From positions 1-64,000 of the forward strand of contig NZ_JBDFMM010000002.1 in the NCBI RefSeq assembly GCF_047238265.1: a stretch of DNA of 64,000 nucleotides. Direction: 5' to 3'. The position numbers were made by a program, and so were the translations under genes. Below the pieces are notes generated by a model that was given only the letters and a program-made list of their open reading frames with translations, was not told the DNA's origin and ran no database searches. Below, one piece after another: positions 17,352 to 26,555 of this stretch. The number at the start of each line of letters is the position of its first letter. Position 1 is the first letter of the stretch. Source of the stretch: Paenibacillus_F sp047238265 (GTDB lineage Bacteria > Bacillota > Bacilli > Paenibacillales > NBRC-103111).

Positions 17352-18434
17352 ATGAGATTCGAAAAAATGGCAGTTCGTCGTATGAAAAACTGGTTTCAAA
17401 AGAACAGCTTTTTCCGCACAGGTAAAGGCGCGATTAATCATATCGTAGAACATGATTCGCGGCGTGTCTACTTTAAAAGCGAGTCTAGCGGGATGATTAA
17501 CACAATTGAATTATATAAACTAAAGGCTGCGATACGCGAGTTATTCACGCGCCGGACGATAACTCGGAAGCAGCTCGAATCGTTCTCGAAATTCTCCTCT
17601 GCCCTTCTCGGACTTATGACGACGATCCTCCGAGGGATGGCAAAATTGACGAAAGGCATGAAGGGGTTCCGTCTCACACTCATCGGCGTTCGTTTTTTCT
17701 TTTCTGGGTGTGATAAAGCTGTTCGTGATCTGGAAGTTGCGAAAGCTAACGGCGCGGAGTTTGTCCTAATGTCTTACTGGTGGCTGAAAGGAAAGAAAGA
17801 TCCGTTCAAACATGTTAATCGCCTCGGCCTGAAAGTTATGCTCGACTCAGGCGCATTCACAGCGCATAACAAGGGGGCAACGATAAGCGTCGTAGAATAC
17901 GCAGCGTTCCTCATAGCGCACAAAGACGAACTACATTCTTACATAACGCTTGATGTAATTGGTGACGACGCGGCTACAGCCTCGAATTATGCGTATCTCC
18001 GCGGCCTCGACCTCTCTCCCGTTCCGGTTTTCCCGGCTATGGGGGACCTTGCGAATCTGGCGAGGCTCATCGAAGAGGATCATGAGTTCGTGGCTATCGG
18101 AGCGACGGTAGGTATGAGTGAGAGAGCAAAGAGCGACCTATTCGCTAAAATTTTCACTGCATTTCCGGACGGGCGTTTTCACTGGCTGGGCGGATCTTCT
18201 TCCTTGATAACGGACTTTGACTGGTTCTCAGCAGATTCATCGACATGGCTCTCGGGGCGCAAGTACGGTAAGTTGCTCGATACCGAATTCAGAACGACTA
18301 AAGCTCCGGCATCGTTGAGCGGATATGCAGCTCTGGCACACAATGTACAGATTCTATCCGCACTCGAAAACAAACACATCGAGTCAGTAGAAAACGCTGA
18401 CGAGGGGACCCGGAGGCCCCTGCTCTCTGCCTAA
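17352..18434 (+). CDS. TGT-superfamily-like protein (distant; function unknown)
   Basis: The 360-residue product has two parts. Residues 1-105 are basic and helical (FSKFSSALLGLMTTILRG) with no family I recognise. Residues 106-330 look like a TIM barrel with MLDSGAFTAHNKG, comparable to the DSGGFQ catalytic loop of tRNA-guanine transglycosylases, followed by YITLDVIGD, VPVFPAMGD and FVAIGATVGM, in the order expected for that fold. The TGT zinc cysteines are not visible. DpdA, a phage DNA-guanine transglycosylase, is a remote relative of TGT, so base exchange in DNA is possible, but no preQ0 biosynthesis gene (queC, queD, queE, folE) is visible in the window. It stands alone between a terminator and a promoter. 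Confidence 0.5.
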   Translation: MRFEKMAVRRMKNWFQKNSFFRTGKGAINHIVEHDSRRVYFKSESSGMINTIELYKLKAAIRELFTRRTITRKQLESFSKFSSALLGLMTTILRGMAKLTKGMKGFRLTLIGVRFFFSGCDKAVRDLEVAKANGAEFVLMSYWWLKGKKDPFKHVNRLGLKVMLDSGAFTAHNKGATISVVEYAAFLIAHKDELHSYITLDVIGDDAATASNYAYLRGLDLSPVPVFPAMGDLANLARLIEEDHEFVAIGATVGMSERAKSDLFAKIFTAFPDGRFHWLGGSSSLITDFDWFSADSSTWLSGRKYGKLLDTEFRTTKAPASLSGYAALAHNVQILSALENKHIESVENADEGTRRPLLSA

Positions 18435-18495
18435 ATTATGGAGTTTTGGGTACAAGCGTGTGATTTCTCGGCCAATCTGTATAGCTATATATAAG

Positions 18496-18536
18496 GGCGT
18501 TTCCTAGATACAACCTGGGAGGCGCCTCTTTTTTTT
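18496..18536 (+). terminator. Intrinsic terminator
   Basis: Nine-base stem (18496-18504 with 18518-18526, two G-T pairs) and an eight-T run. It closes the TGT-like gene and insulates the replication operon. Confidence 0.75.
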
Positions 18537-18547
18537 GTTTTCAGAAC

Positions 18548-18575
18548 GTCACAAAGCGTTCTTCCTCCCAATATT
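18548..18575 (+). promoter_or_regulatory. GTCACA-N16-AATATT phage promoter, copy 1
   Basis: GTCACA (18548-18553), exactly 16 bases, then AATATTGTATC. It is one of nine copies in the window and precedes the replication operon. Confidence 0.65.
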
Positions 18576-18606
18576 GTATCGGTGTAAAAGGAGGGATAAA
18601 AAACAA

Positions 18607-19413
18607 ATGGGCGATGAAATTTTTTCCGTGGAAGTGAACAAATCTTTCAACGTGTTAAATCAAGAATGGCAGTCGGAGATTTATTTCAAGATTTACCTTT
18701 CGATGTTCAAGTCTGGCCTTGTACGGGACCTTGGATCGGATCGCTTCGCCGTGCTGCTGGCGATTGCGTCGTTCATGGACGAGTCCGGCAAGTGTTATCC
18801 GACCCAGGAGCAAATCGCGGATGTTCTCGGGATCTCACGAACGACGGCGAACAAACGTATCAACGCGCTGCTCGAATTTCGTTGGAACGGTCGACCCATT
18901 ATCGAGCGCCAGAAAGTACGTTTCAAGTCGTCCCCGAACGAGAACAGCGTTTATACCGTCCTCCCTCTCTCCCAGCTGGCGATATTCAGCGGGGAAGTTG
19001 AGGCGGTAGACGCAAGCGCAGACGGTGAGGTCGAGAAGCAGCGTAAAAGCGTTGCTGACGACCGTAAGCAGCTGGTCACCTATTTCATCGATAAGTACCG
19101 AGAAACCTACTCGTCCACGTTTAGCGTTAACTGGGGGCGTGATATGGGGCATGCCCGGCGCATACTCGCAGATCGCACGCTCGAAGAAGCTAAACAAATA
19201 CTGGACGTGATTTTTGAGGAGTACGACGAACGATGGGCGTCGGGACCGTATCCTCGACCATCTTTGGGACAGGCTGCGACGTGGTTAGGCGCTCAGGCGG
19301 ACCAGATTGCCTCAGAACGCGCTCAACAGGTTTCTCGGTACGAGGAAGCCCTCCACGGAGGAAAGAGCGCTGAGGACCTCGTTAGGATGCTTTCCGGAGG
19401 TGTGGCATTATGA
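18607..19413 (+). CDS. Replication initiator / helicase-loading winged-helix protein
   Basis: The 268-residue product has an N-terminal winged helix (about residues 25-90) with CYPTQEQIADVLGISRTTAN as recognition-helix region, typical of HTH_36 replication proteins. The C-terminal region (residues 140-255) is helical, with SLGQAATWLGAQADQ. ATG 18607 has AAAGGAGGG 12 bases ahead; a TTG/ATG further up lies in the promoter. The next gene, a DnaC-like ATPase, overlaps by four bases. Together they resemble the initiator/loader pairs of Bacillota phages, and the origin may be within this gene (inference). Confidence 0.75.
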   Translation: MGDEIFSVEVNKSFNVLNQEWQSEIYFKIYLSMFKSGLVRDLGSDRFAVLLAIASFMDESGKCYPTQEQIADVLGISRTTANKRINALLEFRWNGRPIIERQKVRFKSSPNENSVYTVLPLSQLAIFSGEVEAVDASADGEVEKQRKSVADDRKQLVTYFIDKYRETYSSTFSVNWGRDMGHARRILADRTLEEAKQILDVIFEEYDERWASGPYPRPSLGQAATWLGAQADQIASERAQQVSRYEEALHGGKSAEDLVRMLSGGVAL

Positions 19414-20183
19414 CGCTGGAAGGATCTTGTATGCTGGCAAAGCATTGTAAAAAGGCGGGAGACCCAGAGTTCTGTACTCCCCTATGCTTCCCCTATCTCA
19501 AAATGCACGGCGATAGCGGTTCCGGAGGACTTCAAGGGCTTGCGAATCTTCCGTCTGCTTATGCTCGGCAGGATGTCGCCTCTCTTCCCTTTAAGACGGA
19601 CAACCCGGAAGCATTCGCAGTTGTTTCGGCTTATTGCAGTAACATAGCCGACAATGTCGACAGGGGCGTAGGGTTTTACTTTTACTCGATTCCCAACAAG
19701 GATAATCCGAAGGGTACCGGGACCGGGAAGACAACAGCGACGGCGGCGATCATTAACGAGTACGTTACTACCCGGGTTGTGCAGCAGATGAAGCAGATTC
19801 GACCCCTAACGAATCGGCCTGCACTGTTCGTTAAGGCCAGCATGTTTCAAAACGTGTTTAACGCCCAATTTCGAGGAGCGCCGGAAATGCAGCACGAGGC
19901 CAGTCGCAGATATTACGACTTAAAAGAGGCAATGCTCTCTACGTATCTCCTGGCGTTGGACGATATCGGCCTGCGCGAAGCTACACCCTCCTTTCTTACG
20001 GAAATGTTCGAAATCATCGACGAGCGATCCGCCGAACGTCGTGCGACGATTTTCAGCTCGAACGTCCATTTGAAAGACCTTCCGCGCCTGTTGGATGATC
20101 GCATAGCCTCCAGAATCGAGGGTATGACGGCTCAAGTTTCGTTTGTTGGCCGGGATCACCGTAAAGGAGGGAATTTCGCATGA
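19410..20183 (+). CDS. dnaC: DnaC-like helicase loader ATPase
   Basis: This 257-residue AAA+ protein has Walker A KGTGTGKTT near residues 106-114 and Walker B LLALDDIG near 182-189. The C-terminal FSSNVHLKDLPRLLDDRIASR is the sensor-1/arginine-finger region typical of DnaC/DnaI. A short Cys-containing N-terminus (CKKAGDPEFCTPLC) may bind zinc, as in DnaI. It would load the DnaB-type helicase encoded by the next gene. Confidence 0.85.
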   Translation: MTLEGSCMLAKHCKKAGDPEFCTPLCFPYLKMHGDSGSGGLQGLANLPSAYARQDVASLPFKTDNPEAFAVVSAYCSNIADNVDRGVGFYFYSIPNKDNPKGTGTGKTTATAAIINEYVTTRVVQQMKQIRPLTNRPALFVKASMFQNVFNAQFRGAPEMQHEASRRYYDLKEAMLSTYLLALDDIGLREATPSFLTEMFEIIDERSAERRATIFSSNVHLKDLPRLLDDRIASRIEGMTAQVSFVGRDHRKGGNFA

Positions 20184-21436
20184 TTGAGGCACAGCTGCTA
20201 TCTAAAGTACTGGACGAAAATAAATTCTTTGAGCTGGCGCGATACAACATCGGGACCGGAGACTTTCCGACCTACGCCCCTGTGTACACCTTTATCGAAG
20301 AATACGTAAGAGAAAGCCGCGGAGACGTACCTGATTACCGTACTGTGGTCGCAAAGTTTCCGGATTTCGAATACATGCCCGAAGTGTCGGACGGGTTCCG
20401 ATACCTGTCCTCGCGACTCAAGGATGCTACGGCCAAGCGCAAGTCGTTTGAGCTGCTGCAACACGAGGCACCTACGAAGTTTCGGGAGCTTGACGGCGGC
20501 AAGTTCGCCCAATGGCTGTACGACAATGCCGAGAGAATCCGTCGCCAAACTGAGCTATCTACAGATTTAGGCGTCAACTACGCCACCAACGGCGACCAAC
20601 GTAAGGAATGGTATATGGAGTCGAAGGAAAAACGTTCGTTTTCGTATATCCCCACTCCCTACCCGTCCCTCACGAAGGCCCTCGGCGGCGGATTCGAGCG
20701 GGGCGACGGAACTCTCCTTATGGCGTATACCAACCGGGGTAAATCGTGGATCTCGACGGATATCGGGCGTTGTGCATGGCGGTCCGGATTCGGAGTTCTT
20801 CACTACTCCCCCGAATTGTCGCAGCGGCAGCAGTCGTTCCGGATTGATACCGTTGACGGCCATTTCGATAACGTGCAATTGCGACGGGGCCAGCTAGGGA
20901 ATGAGCAGGAATACTTTTCGTACTTGCAAAGCTTTGCACCGGATCAGGGACATATGCCCTATATCGTTAAGACGATGGAGGATCTCCCGAACGGGCTGTC
21001 GCTGGATGTTATAGAGGCGGATCTGCACATGTACGATAATGTCGCGATGGTTATCATTGACGGGTTTAACTTGATGAACCACGGACGCGGCGGCCGGGAC
21101 GCCATGACGCAGACAAGCCGGAACCTGCGGCAGTTGTTTGGGCGTCGCAAAGTCGCAGGGATCGTCGTCCATCAAACGCCAACCGCAGCCGAGCGCGACA
21201 AAGGCAAGGAGGAAGACGGAGAACGCCTTATCTCTCCTCCGAAACTGACGGACTATTCCGAAACAGTTGCGGTTATTCAGGACGCTGCAAACGTTCTTAC
21301 GTTTGACCAGGCGCAGGGCATTGGCCGCATATCCGTCGAAAAAGCGCGGGAGCCGTCCGTCGGAACTGTTATCGATTTAACGTGCTCCTTCAATCATGGC
21401 ATTATCCGGGAGCAGGACGTAACGGACATGTTCTAA
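20180..21436 (+). CDS. dnaB: Replicative DNA helicase, DnaB family
   Basis: The 418-residue protein has an N-terminal helical domain and a RecA-like core from about residue 150. Walker A is degenerate at the start (AYTNRGKSW, residues about 184-192) but keeps GKS. Walker B is MVIIDGFNLM near 291-300. VVHQTPTA is in the place of the Q-motif loop 'H.QLNR'. It is the hexameric helicase of the phage fork. It overlaps the loader gene by four bases. Confidence 0.85.
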   Translation: MIEAQLLSKVLDENKFFELARYNIGTGDFPTYAPVYTFIEEYVRESRGDVPDYRTVVAKFPDFEYMPEVSDGFRYLSSRLKDATAKRKSFELLQHEAPTKFRELDGGKFAQWLYDNAERIRRQTELSTDLGVNYATNGDQRKEWYMESKEKRSFSYIPTPYPSLTKALGGGFERGDGTLLMAYTNRGKSWISTDIGRCAWRSGFGVLHYSPELSQRQQSFRIDTVDGHFDNVQLRRGQLGNEQEYFSYLQSFAPDQGHMPYIVKTMEDLPNGLSLDVIEADLHMYDNVAMVIIDGFNLMNHGRGGRDAMTQTSRNLRQLFGRRKVAGIVVHQTPTAAERDKGKEEDGERLISPPKLTDYSETVAVIQDAANVLTFDQAQGIGRISVEKAREPSVGTVIDLTCSFNHGIIREQDVTDMF

Positions 21437-21540
21437 CAGAATATGGAAAAGCGAAAAATAACTCCAAAAAACGCAAACGCATGTTCCTATTTTATTAAAC
21501 TGAATTTATAATAATATAAGTCTGTTAGAGGGTGAACTTT

Positions 21541-22506
21541 TTGCCGAGTAATATTATGATCCGTGGTCGTCCTGTTCAGGTGGATATCGAGAGGGAGCTA
21601 GACGCTTTCGAGTGGAACCGGAAATCGGTACGAGGGGGAAAGCTGCTGGCCTGTTCCCCATTCCGAAAAGATGGCAAAGAGCGACATCCCTCGTTCGCTG
21701 TGCGCCTGGATAACGGCGTCTGGATCGATTCCGGGTCCTCAGATACCCAATGGAGACAAGGATCGTTCATACGCCTTCTGGCGGCTTTACGTGGCGAAGA
21801 AGAGTCGGAGGTCGAGGAGTACCTTCTAACCCTCTACGATACCCAGCACGCGGACGTGGAAAAGTTATCCCTGGACCTAAAATTAAAATCAGACGAGTCA
21901 TATAAAGGAATTGAACGATCCCCCATCGTTCTCGACCCTTTTAAATTCCGACATCCCTACTTGGAAAGACGTGGCATTAACGAGGAAACTCAGCGTCTTT
22001 TCCGCATCGGATACGACCGTAACTCCAAGGCGATAACGATTCCGTGGGCCAATTGTGCGGGCGTCGTGGTGAATATTAAGTATAGGAGCGTGATAGAAAA
22101 AAAATTTTGGTACCATTCCGGAGGCGAAAAGATAAGTAACCACGTCTATGGTTTGGACCTCATCGTTTCCCGAGGTATAGACCGAGTGTACGTAACAGAG
22201 GCGGAAATCGATTGTATGTACCTATGGGCTAACGGCTTCCCCGCCGTTGCTGTGGGTGGGTCGAATATGTCCGACGTACAACGGCAGCACATTCTCCGAG
22301 CAGGTATTCGCGACTTGGTCATAGCGACCGACAACGATCCGGCCGGAGTAGAAGCCGGAGAGCGAATCTCCTCGAAGCTATCTGGATGGATCGATCTGTA
22401 CAAGCTCGTTATCCCCCACGGCCGAAAGGACGTAAACGAGCTGTCACCGCAGGAATTAATCGCCGTCACCGAACGAATTAAACCTTTCCCTTATTCATTC
22501 GTGTAA
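21541..22506 (+). CDS. dnaG: DNA primase with Toprim domain
   Basis: The 321-residue product carries a Toprim domain: Glu in RVYVTEAEID (about residue 220) and TDNDPAG (about 264), then HGRKDVNE. The N-terminus has a CHC2-like layout (CSPFRKDGKERHPSF, VWIDSG) but only one cysteine, so the zinc may be lost, as in many short phage primases. Start is TTG 21541 with AGAGGG 7 bases upstream; GTG 21532 overlaps that site. It lies about 100 bases after the helicase gene. Confidence 0.82.
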   Translation: MPSNIMIRGRPVQVDIERELDAFEWNRKSVRGGKLLACSPFRKDGKERHPSFAVRLDNGVWIDSGSSDTQWRQGSFIRLLAALRGEEESEVEEYLLTLYDTQHADVEKLSLDLKLKSDESYKGIERSPIVLDPFKFRHPYLERRGINEETQRLFRIGYDRNSKAITIPWANCAGVVVNIKYRSVIEKKFWYHSGGEKISNHVYGLDLIVSRGIDRVYVTEAEIDCMYLWANGFPAVAVGGSNMSDVQRQHILRAGIRDLVIATDNDPAGVEAGERISSKLSGWIDLYKLVIPHGRKDVNELSPQELIAVTERIKPFPYSFV

Positions 22507-22578
22507 GGCGGTGGCGTTACGGAAAACGATCCCTCCCCAGGCTGGCGAAAAAAGTTTTTAAAATTTATTCGTCACCGT

Positions 22579-22606
22579 GTCACAAACGAATACGCCTCTC
22601 GCTATT
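22579..22606 (+). promoter_or_regulatory. GTCACA-N16-GCTATT phage promoter, copy 2
   Basis: GTCACA at 22579-22584, 16 bases, then GCTATTTGATCC, a degenerate match to TATATTGTACC. It precedes the sigma-like gene, so that gene may be autoregulated. Confidence 0.5.
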
Positions 22607-22651
22607 TGATCCGTGAGAACAGGACAAGTAGCAGAGAGGCGGAATAGAAAC

Positions 22652-23320
22652 GTGACAAAACAATTAAATAACGAACTAATCAACGAGCTTTCAGTGAGGT
22701 ACGCTAGCACAGGTTCGGACGAGATCCTTGCCCAACTACTCGATGAGGTTCGCCCCATGATCTATAACGAGGCTGTCCGAGCTGAACGAAAGTACGACAT
22801 TCCCCGGGAGGACATGGTTTCGGAATTCACGCAGGATATTTGGGAGGCGGTACGAGGCGAAGCCGCAGCGAATTTCGACGGATCGAGCAACTTCACTCAG
22901 CGCTTTCATACGTTTTTCAAGCGGTCCCTGGTTAATCACCTTCGGTATCGTAAAGCGGCGAAAAGAGACATCCCTACTTACTCACTCGACCGTGCTTTCG
23001 AAACGTGTTACCAGATCGATACCGACGAAGGCTCCTTTACCCCCCAGTGGAGTGGGCACGGGACAGTTCCATCGCAGGAAAATGTCGTAGAGGAAGAGGT
23101 GCTGCTAGATGAGTGGATAAACGAAACGCTCGCAGGATTTCGCACATCCCACGAGCGTCAATGTAAGGTTATCGAACTTACCATATTCGGCTGTACTAAT
23201 ATTGAAATTGCTAACGCCCTCGGTTCCCCAACCTACGACGAAAGCACACGTCAATTCGTAAGCCGAGCAAAAAAGAGCTTTCAAAAATACGTTAATTCCC
23301 AAAATCCCCTATCTGCATGA
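22652..23320 (+). CDS. Phage sigma-70-like factor
   Basis: The 222-residue product has a sigma region-2-like segment (about residues 55-110: EDMVSEFTQDIWEAVRGE...FHTFFKRSLVNHLRYRKA) and a region-4-like helix-turn-helix near the C-terminus (VIELTIFGCTNIEIANALGS). The central region is long and acidic. GTG 22652 has GAGAGGCGG upstream; GTG 22613 has no site and would lie near the predicted transcription start. It may direct the host polymerase to phage promoters; the GTCACA family is the obvious candidate (inference). Confidence 0.75.
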   Translation: MTKQLNNELINELSVRYASTGSDEILAQLLDEVRPMIYNEAVRAERKYDIPREDMVSEFTQDIWEAVRGEAAANFDGSSNFTQRFHTFFKRSLVNHLRYRKAAKRDIPTYSLDRAFETCYQIDTDEGSFTPQWSGHGTVPSQENVVEEEVLLDEWINETLAGFRTSHERQCKVIELTIFGCTNIEIANALGSPTYDESTRQFVSRAKKSFQKYVNSQNPLSA

Positions 23321-23363
23321 GTCCCCACTCAGCAGTAAATAAAACTAAAGGAGACTTAAAACT

Positions 23364-24083
23364 ATGAGTATCATTACTAACCGAGGCAAAGCTGCCAAAG
23401 AATCTGCTAGTAAAAAGAAAGTCGACTATAAAAAACTTTTCATCAAGCTAAAAGACGGTGAATCGCGCCGTGTCCGTATTCCATCTGACGAAGATTACGT
23501 GGAGTATATGGCACACGGTAGTTTCGATCTGGGCGTTTATACCCAGCCTTGCCTACTCCCTGCTGGCGGACCATGCGCGTTCGACGAGCTGGTTCGATAC
23601 ATCAACGACGATCTAGGCGTGACAAAGGATGATGAAGACCATCCTCTCCATTCTTTCCGCAGTTTATACGCGAAAAAACGTTACTTATTCGCCCTTTATG
23701 ATCTTGACGAGCAGATGCTCCGATTTTTCGACGCAACGCTGGAGCAAGGAAAGGCGCTAATCGCCTCCATCGAGGAGTACAAGGAAAGCCTTTCGGAGCT
23801 TGCGTTTACGTTCAAACGTACCGGGGACAAATCGGCTACGTCCTATACACTCTCCCCCATTCTCAAAATGAATGATGCGGACAAGGAGAAGTTTGCGGCA
23901 TTCGACGGAGTTATTGACGAGAATCTTTATGAGGAGGCGCTCATGCCTAGAACGTACGAGCAACAAGTCGACGAACTCAGACGAGTCGGCCTGCCTGCTG
24001 ACGTAATCCAGACGCTGTACGGCGGCGCTAACGAGGATGAGTCGAAGCCTATCGAAGAAGAAGACCCCTCGAAAGGTTTTTGA
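23364..24083 (+). CDS. Single-stranded DNA-binding protein (gp32-like)
   Basis: The 239-residue product begins with a basic stretch and KKVDYKKLFIKLKDGESRRV, typical of gp32-like phage SSBs that start their OB fold this way. It ends in an acidic tail (DESKPIEEEDPSKGF), the protein-interaction element of SSBs. PCLLPAGGPC may be part of a degenerate zinc loop. AAAGGAG precedes the ATG. Position between the sigma-like gene and PolA fits a fork protein. Confidence 0.72.
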   Translation: MSIITNRGKAAKESASKKKVDYKKLFIKLKDGESRRVRIPSDEDYVEYMAHGSFDLGVYTQPCLLPAGGPCAFDELVRYINDDLGVTKDDEDHPLHSFRSLYAKKRYLFALYDLDEQMLRFFDATLEQGKALIASIEEYKESLSELAFTFKRTGDKSATSYTLSPILKMNDADKEKFAAFDGVIDENLYEEALMPRTYEQQVDELRRVGLPADVIQTLYGGANEDESKPIEEEDPSKGF

Positions 24084-24152
24084 TCTTGGAGTAAGTAGCG
24101 CTTTAACTGCCTAGACAGCTTTAATAAGCACTCATAAATAAATACGAATCTC

Positions 24153-24180
24153 GTCACAGATCACCTCATTCCTCGATATT
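24153..24180 (+). promoter_or_regulatory. GTCACA-N16-GATATT phage promoter, copy 3, ahead of polA
   Basis: GTCACA (24153-24158), 16 bases, GATATT (24175-24180). Initiation about seven bases downstream would begin the mRNA within the 3' arm of the hairpin at 24160-24195. Confidence 0.55.
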
Positions 24181-24200
24181 CGAGCGTGAGGTGATTTTTT
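24160..24200 (+). terminator. Terminator-like hairpin holding the polA ribosome site
   Basis: ATCACCTCA (24160-24168) pairs with TGAGGTGAT (24187-24195), and the loop contains a second stem CTCGA/TCGAG. Six T follow, directly before the ATG at 24201. The 3' arm contains GAGGTGA, the only good Shine-Dalgarno sequence for polA, so the same hairpin can end upstream transcripts or hide the ribosome site. Confidence 0.75.
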
Positions 24201-26555
24201 ATGGCTACCAGTGAGGAATTGTCGCTAGTTCCTAACTTCTCTTTACCCAATGACTATATTATCGAATCCGTTCGCAAAGCGCAAAGGAAAAAAGCAGCGG
24301 CCAAGTATTTTCCGTCATGGGAAGAAATCTGGACGACTGGTTGGGACAATCAAGGAAAGCACAAAAACGGCATATTTCAGATGTCGCTATCTGACACAGA
24401 CCGCGAGCGATTGCGTGAGGTGAAGGCTGCTCTCGAAGGCGGTGATTTATCTCGGCTACCCGAAAAGGCAGCGAAACCTATCTCCAAGTCGGAGGCGCTC
24501 GCCCTCTACCCTACGTTGGTGGAGGCGAAAAGAGTTCGCTTACTTGCCGAAATGGTCGCGAAGAAGCCAGACAACTACATCATTGTTACGACAGATGAGC
24601 AGTTCCGGGAGTTCATGCGTCTTCTGCCGACTGAGGCTGTCACAGCTCTCGATACAGAGACGAATGGCCTCGACAAGCACGGCAAAAGCGAAATTGTTGG
24701 AATCTCGGTGACGCTGCCTATCGCCGATCTGCACTATTACGTTCCGGTAGCGCACAAAACCGACAAGCCTCAGCTTAACCGCAAGTATGTGCTGGAGACA
24801 ATGCGTCCGTGGTTTGAGGATTGGAGAGCGCGAAAGGTGCTGCACAATTCGCCCTTTGACGCTCACATGCTGAGTCAACACGGCATTGCGCTGCAAGGAA
24901 TTCACGCGGATACGCAGTTCGCGCAGAAAATCCTCAACGAGAACGAGGAATCCGTCGCCCTCAAGAACCTGGCTAATAAGTACGGTTACCTGTTCGGGTA
25001 CGAAGATGACTCATATAAGTATGAAGAGCTGTTCGGCAAGAACACGCCTTTCGACGAGGTTGATTACGTCGTCGGCGGCATTTATGCGGCCAAGGATACC
25101 CACCTTACATGGCTCCTGTACAAGTGGCAGCGAACCCATTTCGACCGCCTCCCGGGCCTACGGTACATCTACGATAAAATCGAGAATCCGTTAATTCCTG
25201 CGCGGATTACGATGGAGCGTACCGGGTTCCTGATTGACCAGAATTACGCAAAGGAATTCGGCATAATCCTACAAGCGCAAATAAGCAAGCTGCTTTCGAA
25301 AATGCGCGAGTTATTCTGCGTTAACGGAGAATTTAATTTCGATTCACCACAGCAGCTATCGGCCCTTCTGTACGACGAGCTAAAACTCACGAACAAAAAG
25401 AAAGGGTCGGTCGATGCCGGAGCGTTGAAGTTTATTCAGCACGAACACGAAGGAGTTCCCCTAATCCTCGAATACCGTGAGAAGACGAAGCTCTACAGCA
25501 CGTACGTCGAGGCGCTGCCTAAGCTTATTAACGCGGATGGACGACTCCGGGGCGAGTTCGACCAGGTCGGGACGGTGACTGGGCGTTTCAGCTCACGGGA
25601 GCCGAACCTGCAAAACCTTCCGCCGGAGGGACGCAAGCTCATTATCGCGCCGAAAAGATACGTCATCCTCGGTTCTGACTTTTCACAGATCGAGCCTCGT
25701 GTATTGGCGCATATTTCCGGCGATAAGAAGCTCCAGCAGATCTACAAGGACGGCAAAGACTTGTACGCGCAGCTGGCCTCAGACGTTTTCAAGCTGCCTA
25801 TCGAGCAATGTCTCGACGGCTGTAAACCTCCTGGCTGGAAAAAAGAGCCTCGAAAGATGATGAAAGTCGGACTCCTCGCGGTTATGTATGGCATTTCAAT
25901 GTACTCCCTCAAGGAATCGTTGGGCATGAATTCCGTCGAAGAAGCTCAACAGTTTATTAACGATTTTTACGCCACGTATCCGGATGTTTACCGCTGGGTT
26001 AAATCCGTTTACGCGCTGGTCAAGAACCAGGAGTACGTTGAAACGATGTACGGCCGTAAGCGGAGATTTCCAGGACATAAAGAGAAAGCGATCATCTACG
26101 ACCAGTGCGCAGCAGAGATATGTCAACGTTTAGGCGTGGACGAGCTGCCTCTCAGCGTGTGGGAGGGCGATATCCAACGCAAGAACGAGGGCCTCGATCC
26201 TCTACTCCCATATAAGCTGAAACGACGCTTTCAGGACGTTAAGGGCGATGTCGAACGCGTTCGCCGAATGGCCGTAAACGCGGTCATTCAGGGCACGGCT
26301 GCCGACATCATGAAATTAGCGCTTATCGAGCTGCACAAATATACGGAGGCTAAAGGCTGGAGAGTCGCTGGTACGGTGCATGACGAAGCACTTTCCGAGG
26401 TGCCCGAAACGATTACTCTCGCCGAAGTTGAGGAAATGGAATCGCTGATGACGGGCGTCGCGGAGTTGGACGTGCCCCTAAAATGCGATACGGAAATTTT
26501 CAAACGCTGGGGCGAAGGAATCAGTAAAAGAGAATGGTTTAAGGAGGCAGCGTAA
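24201..26555 (+). CDS. polA: DNA polymerase I, family A with 3'-5' exonuclease
   Basis: The 784-residue enzyme has a DEDD exonuclease domain beginning ALDTETNGLD at about residue 150 and a family A polymerase domain. Motif A is GSDFSQIEPR (about 491), motif B RKMMKVGLLAVMYGIS (about 549) and motif C VHDEA (about 726). A 5'-3' exonuclease domain is absent, as usual for phage polymerases. Residues 1-130 hold a variable N-terminal extension. The ATG follows the hairpin above. It is the replicative polymerase of the phage. Confidence 0.95.
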   Translation: MATSEELSLVPNFSLPNDYIIESVRKAQRKKAAAKYFPSWEEIWTTGWDNQGKHKNGIFQMSLSDTDRERLREVKAALEGGDLSRLPEKAAKPISKSEALALYPTLVEAKRVRLLAEMVAKKPDNYIIVTTDEQFREFMRLLPTEAVTALDTETNGLDKHGKSEIVGISVTLPIADLHYYVPVAHKTDKPQLNRKYVLETMRPWFEDWRARKVLHNSPFDAHMLSQHGIALQGIHADTQFAQKILNENEESVALKNLANKYGYLFGYEDDSYKYEELFGKNTPFDEVDYVVGGIYAAKDTHLTWLLYKWQRTHFDRLPGLRYIYDKIENPLIPARITMERTGFLIDQNYAKEFGIILQAQISKLLSKMRELFCVNGEFNFDSPQQLSALLYDELKLTNKKKGSVDAGALKFIQHEHEGVPLILEYREKTKLYSTYVEALPKLINADGRLRGEFDQVGTVTGRFSSREPNLQNLPPEGRKLIIAPKRYVILGSDFSQIEPRVLAHISGDKKLQQIYKDGKDLYAQLASDVFKLPIEQCLDGCKPPGWKKEPRKMMKVGLLAVMYGISMYSLKESLGMNSVEEAQQFINDFYATYPDVYRWVKSVYALVKNQEYVETMYGRKRRFPGHKEKAIIYDQCAAEICQRLGVDELPLSVWEGDIQRKNEGLDPLLPYKLKRRFQDVKGDVERVRRMAVNAVIQGTAADIMKLALIELHKYTEAKGWRVAGTVHDEALSEVPETITLAEVEEMESLMTGVAELDVPLKCDTEIFKRWGEGISKREWFKEAA

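Noticed and set aside
24442..24711. 89-codon frame inside polA
   Set aside because: Arg/Ser-rich out-of-frame shadow within the polymerase gene, no start signals.
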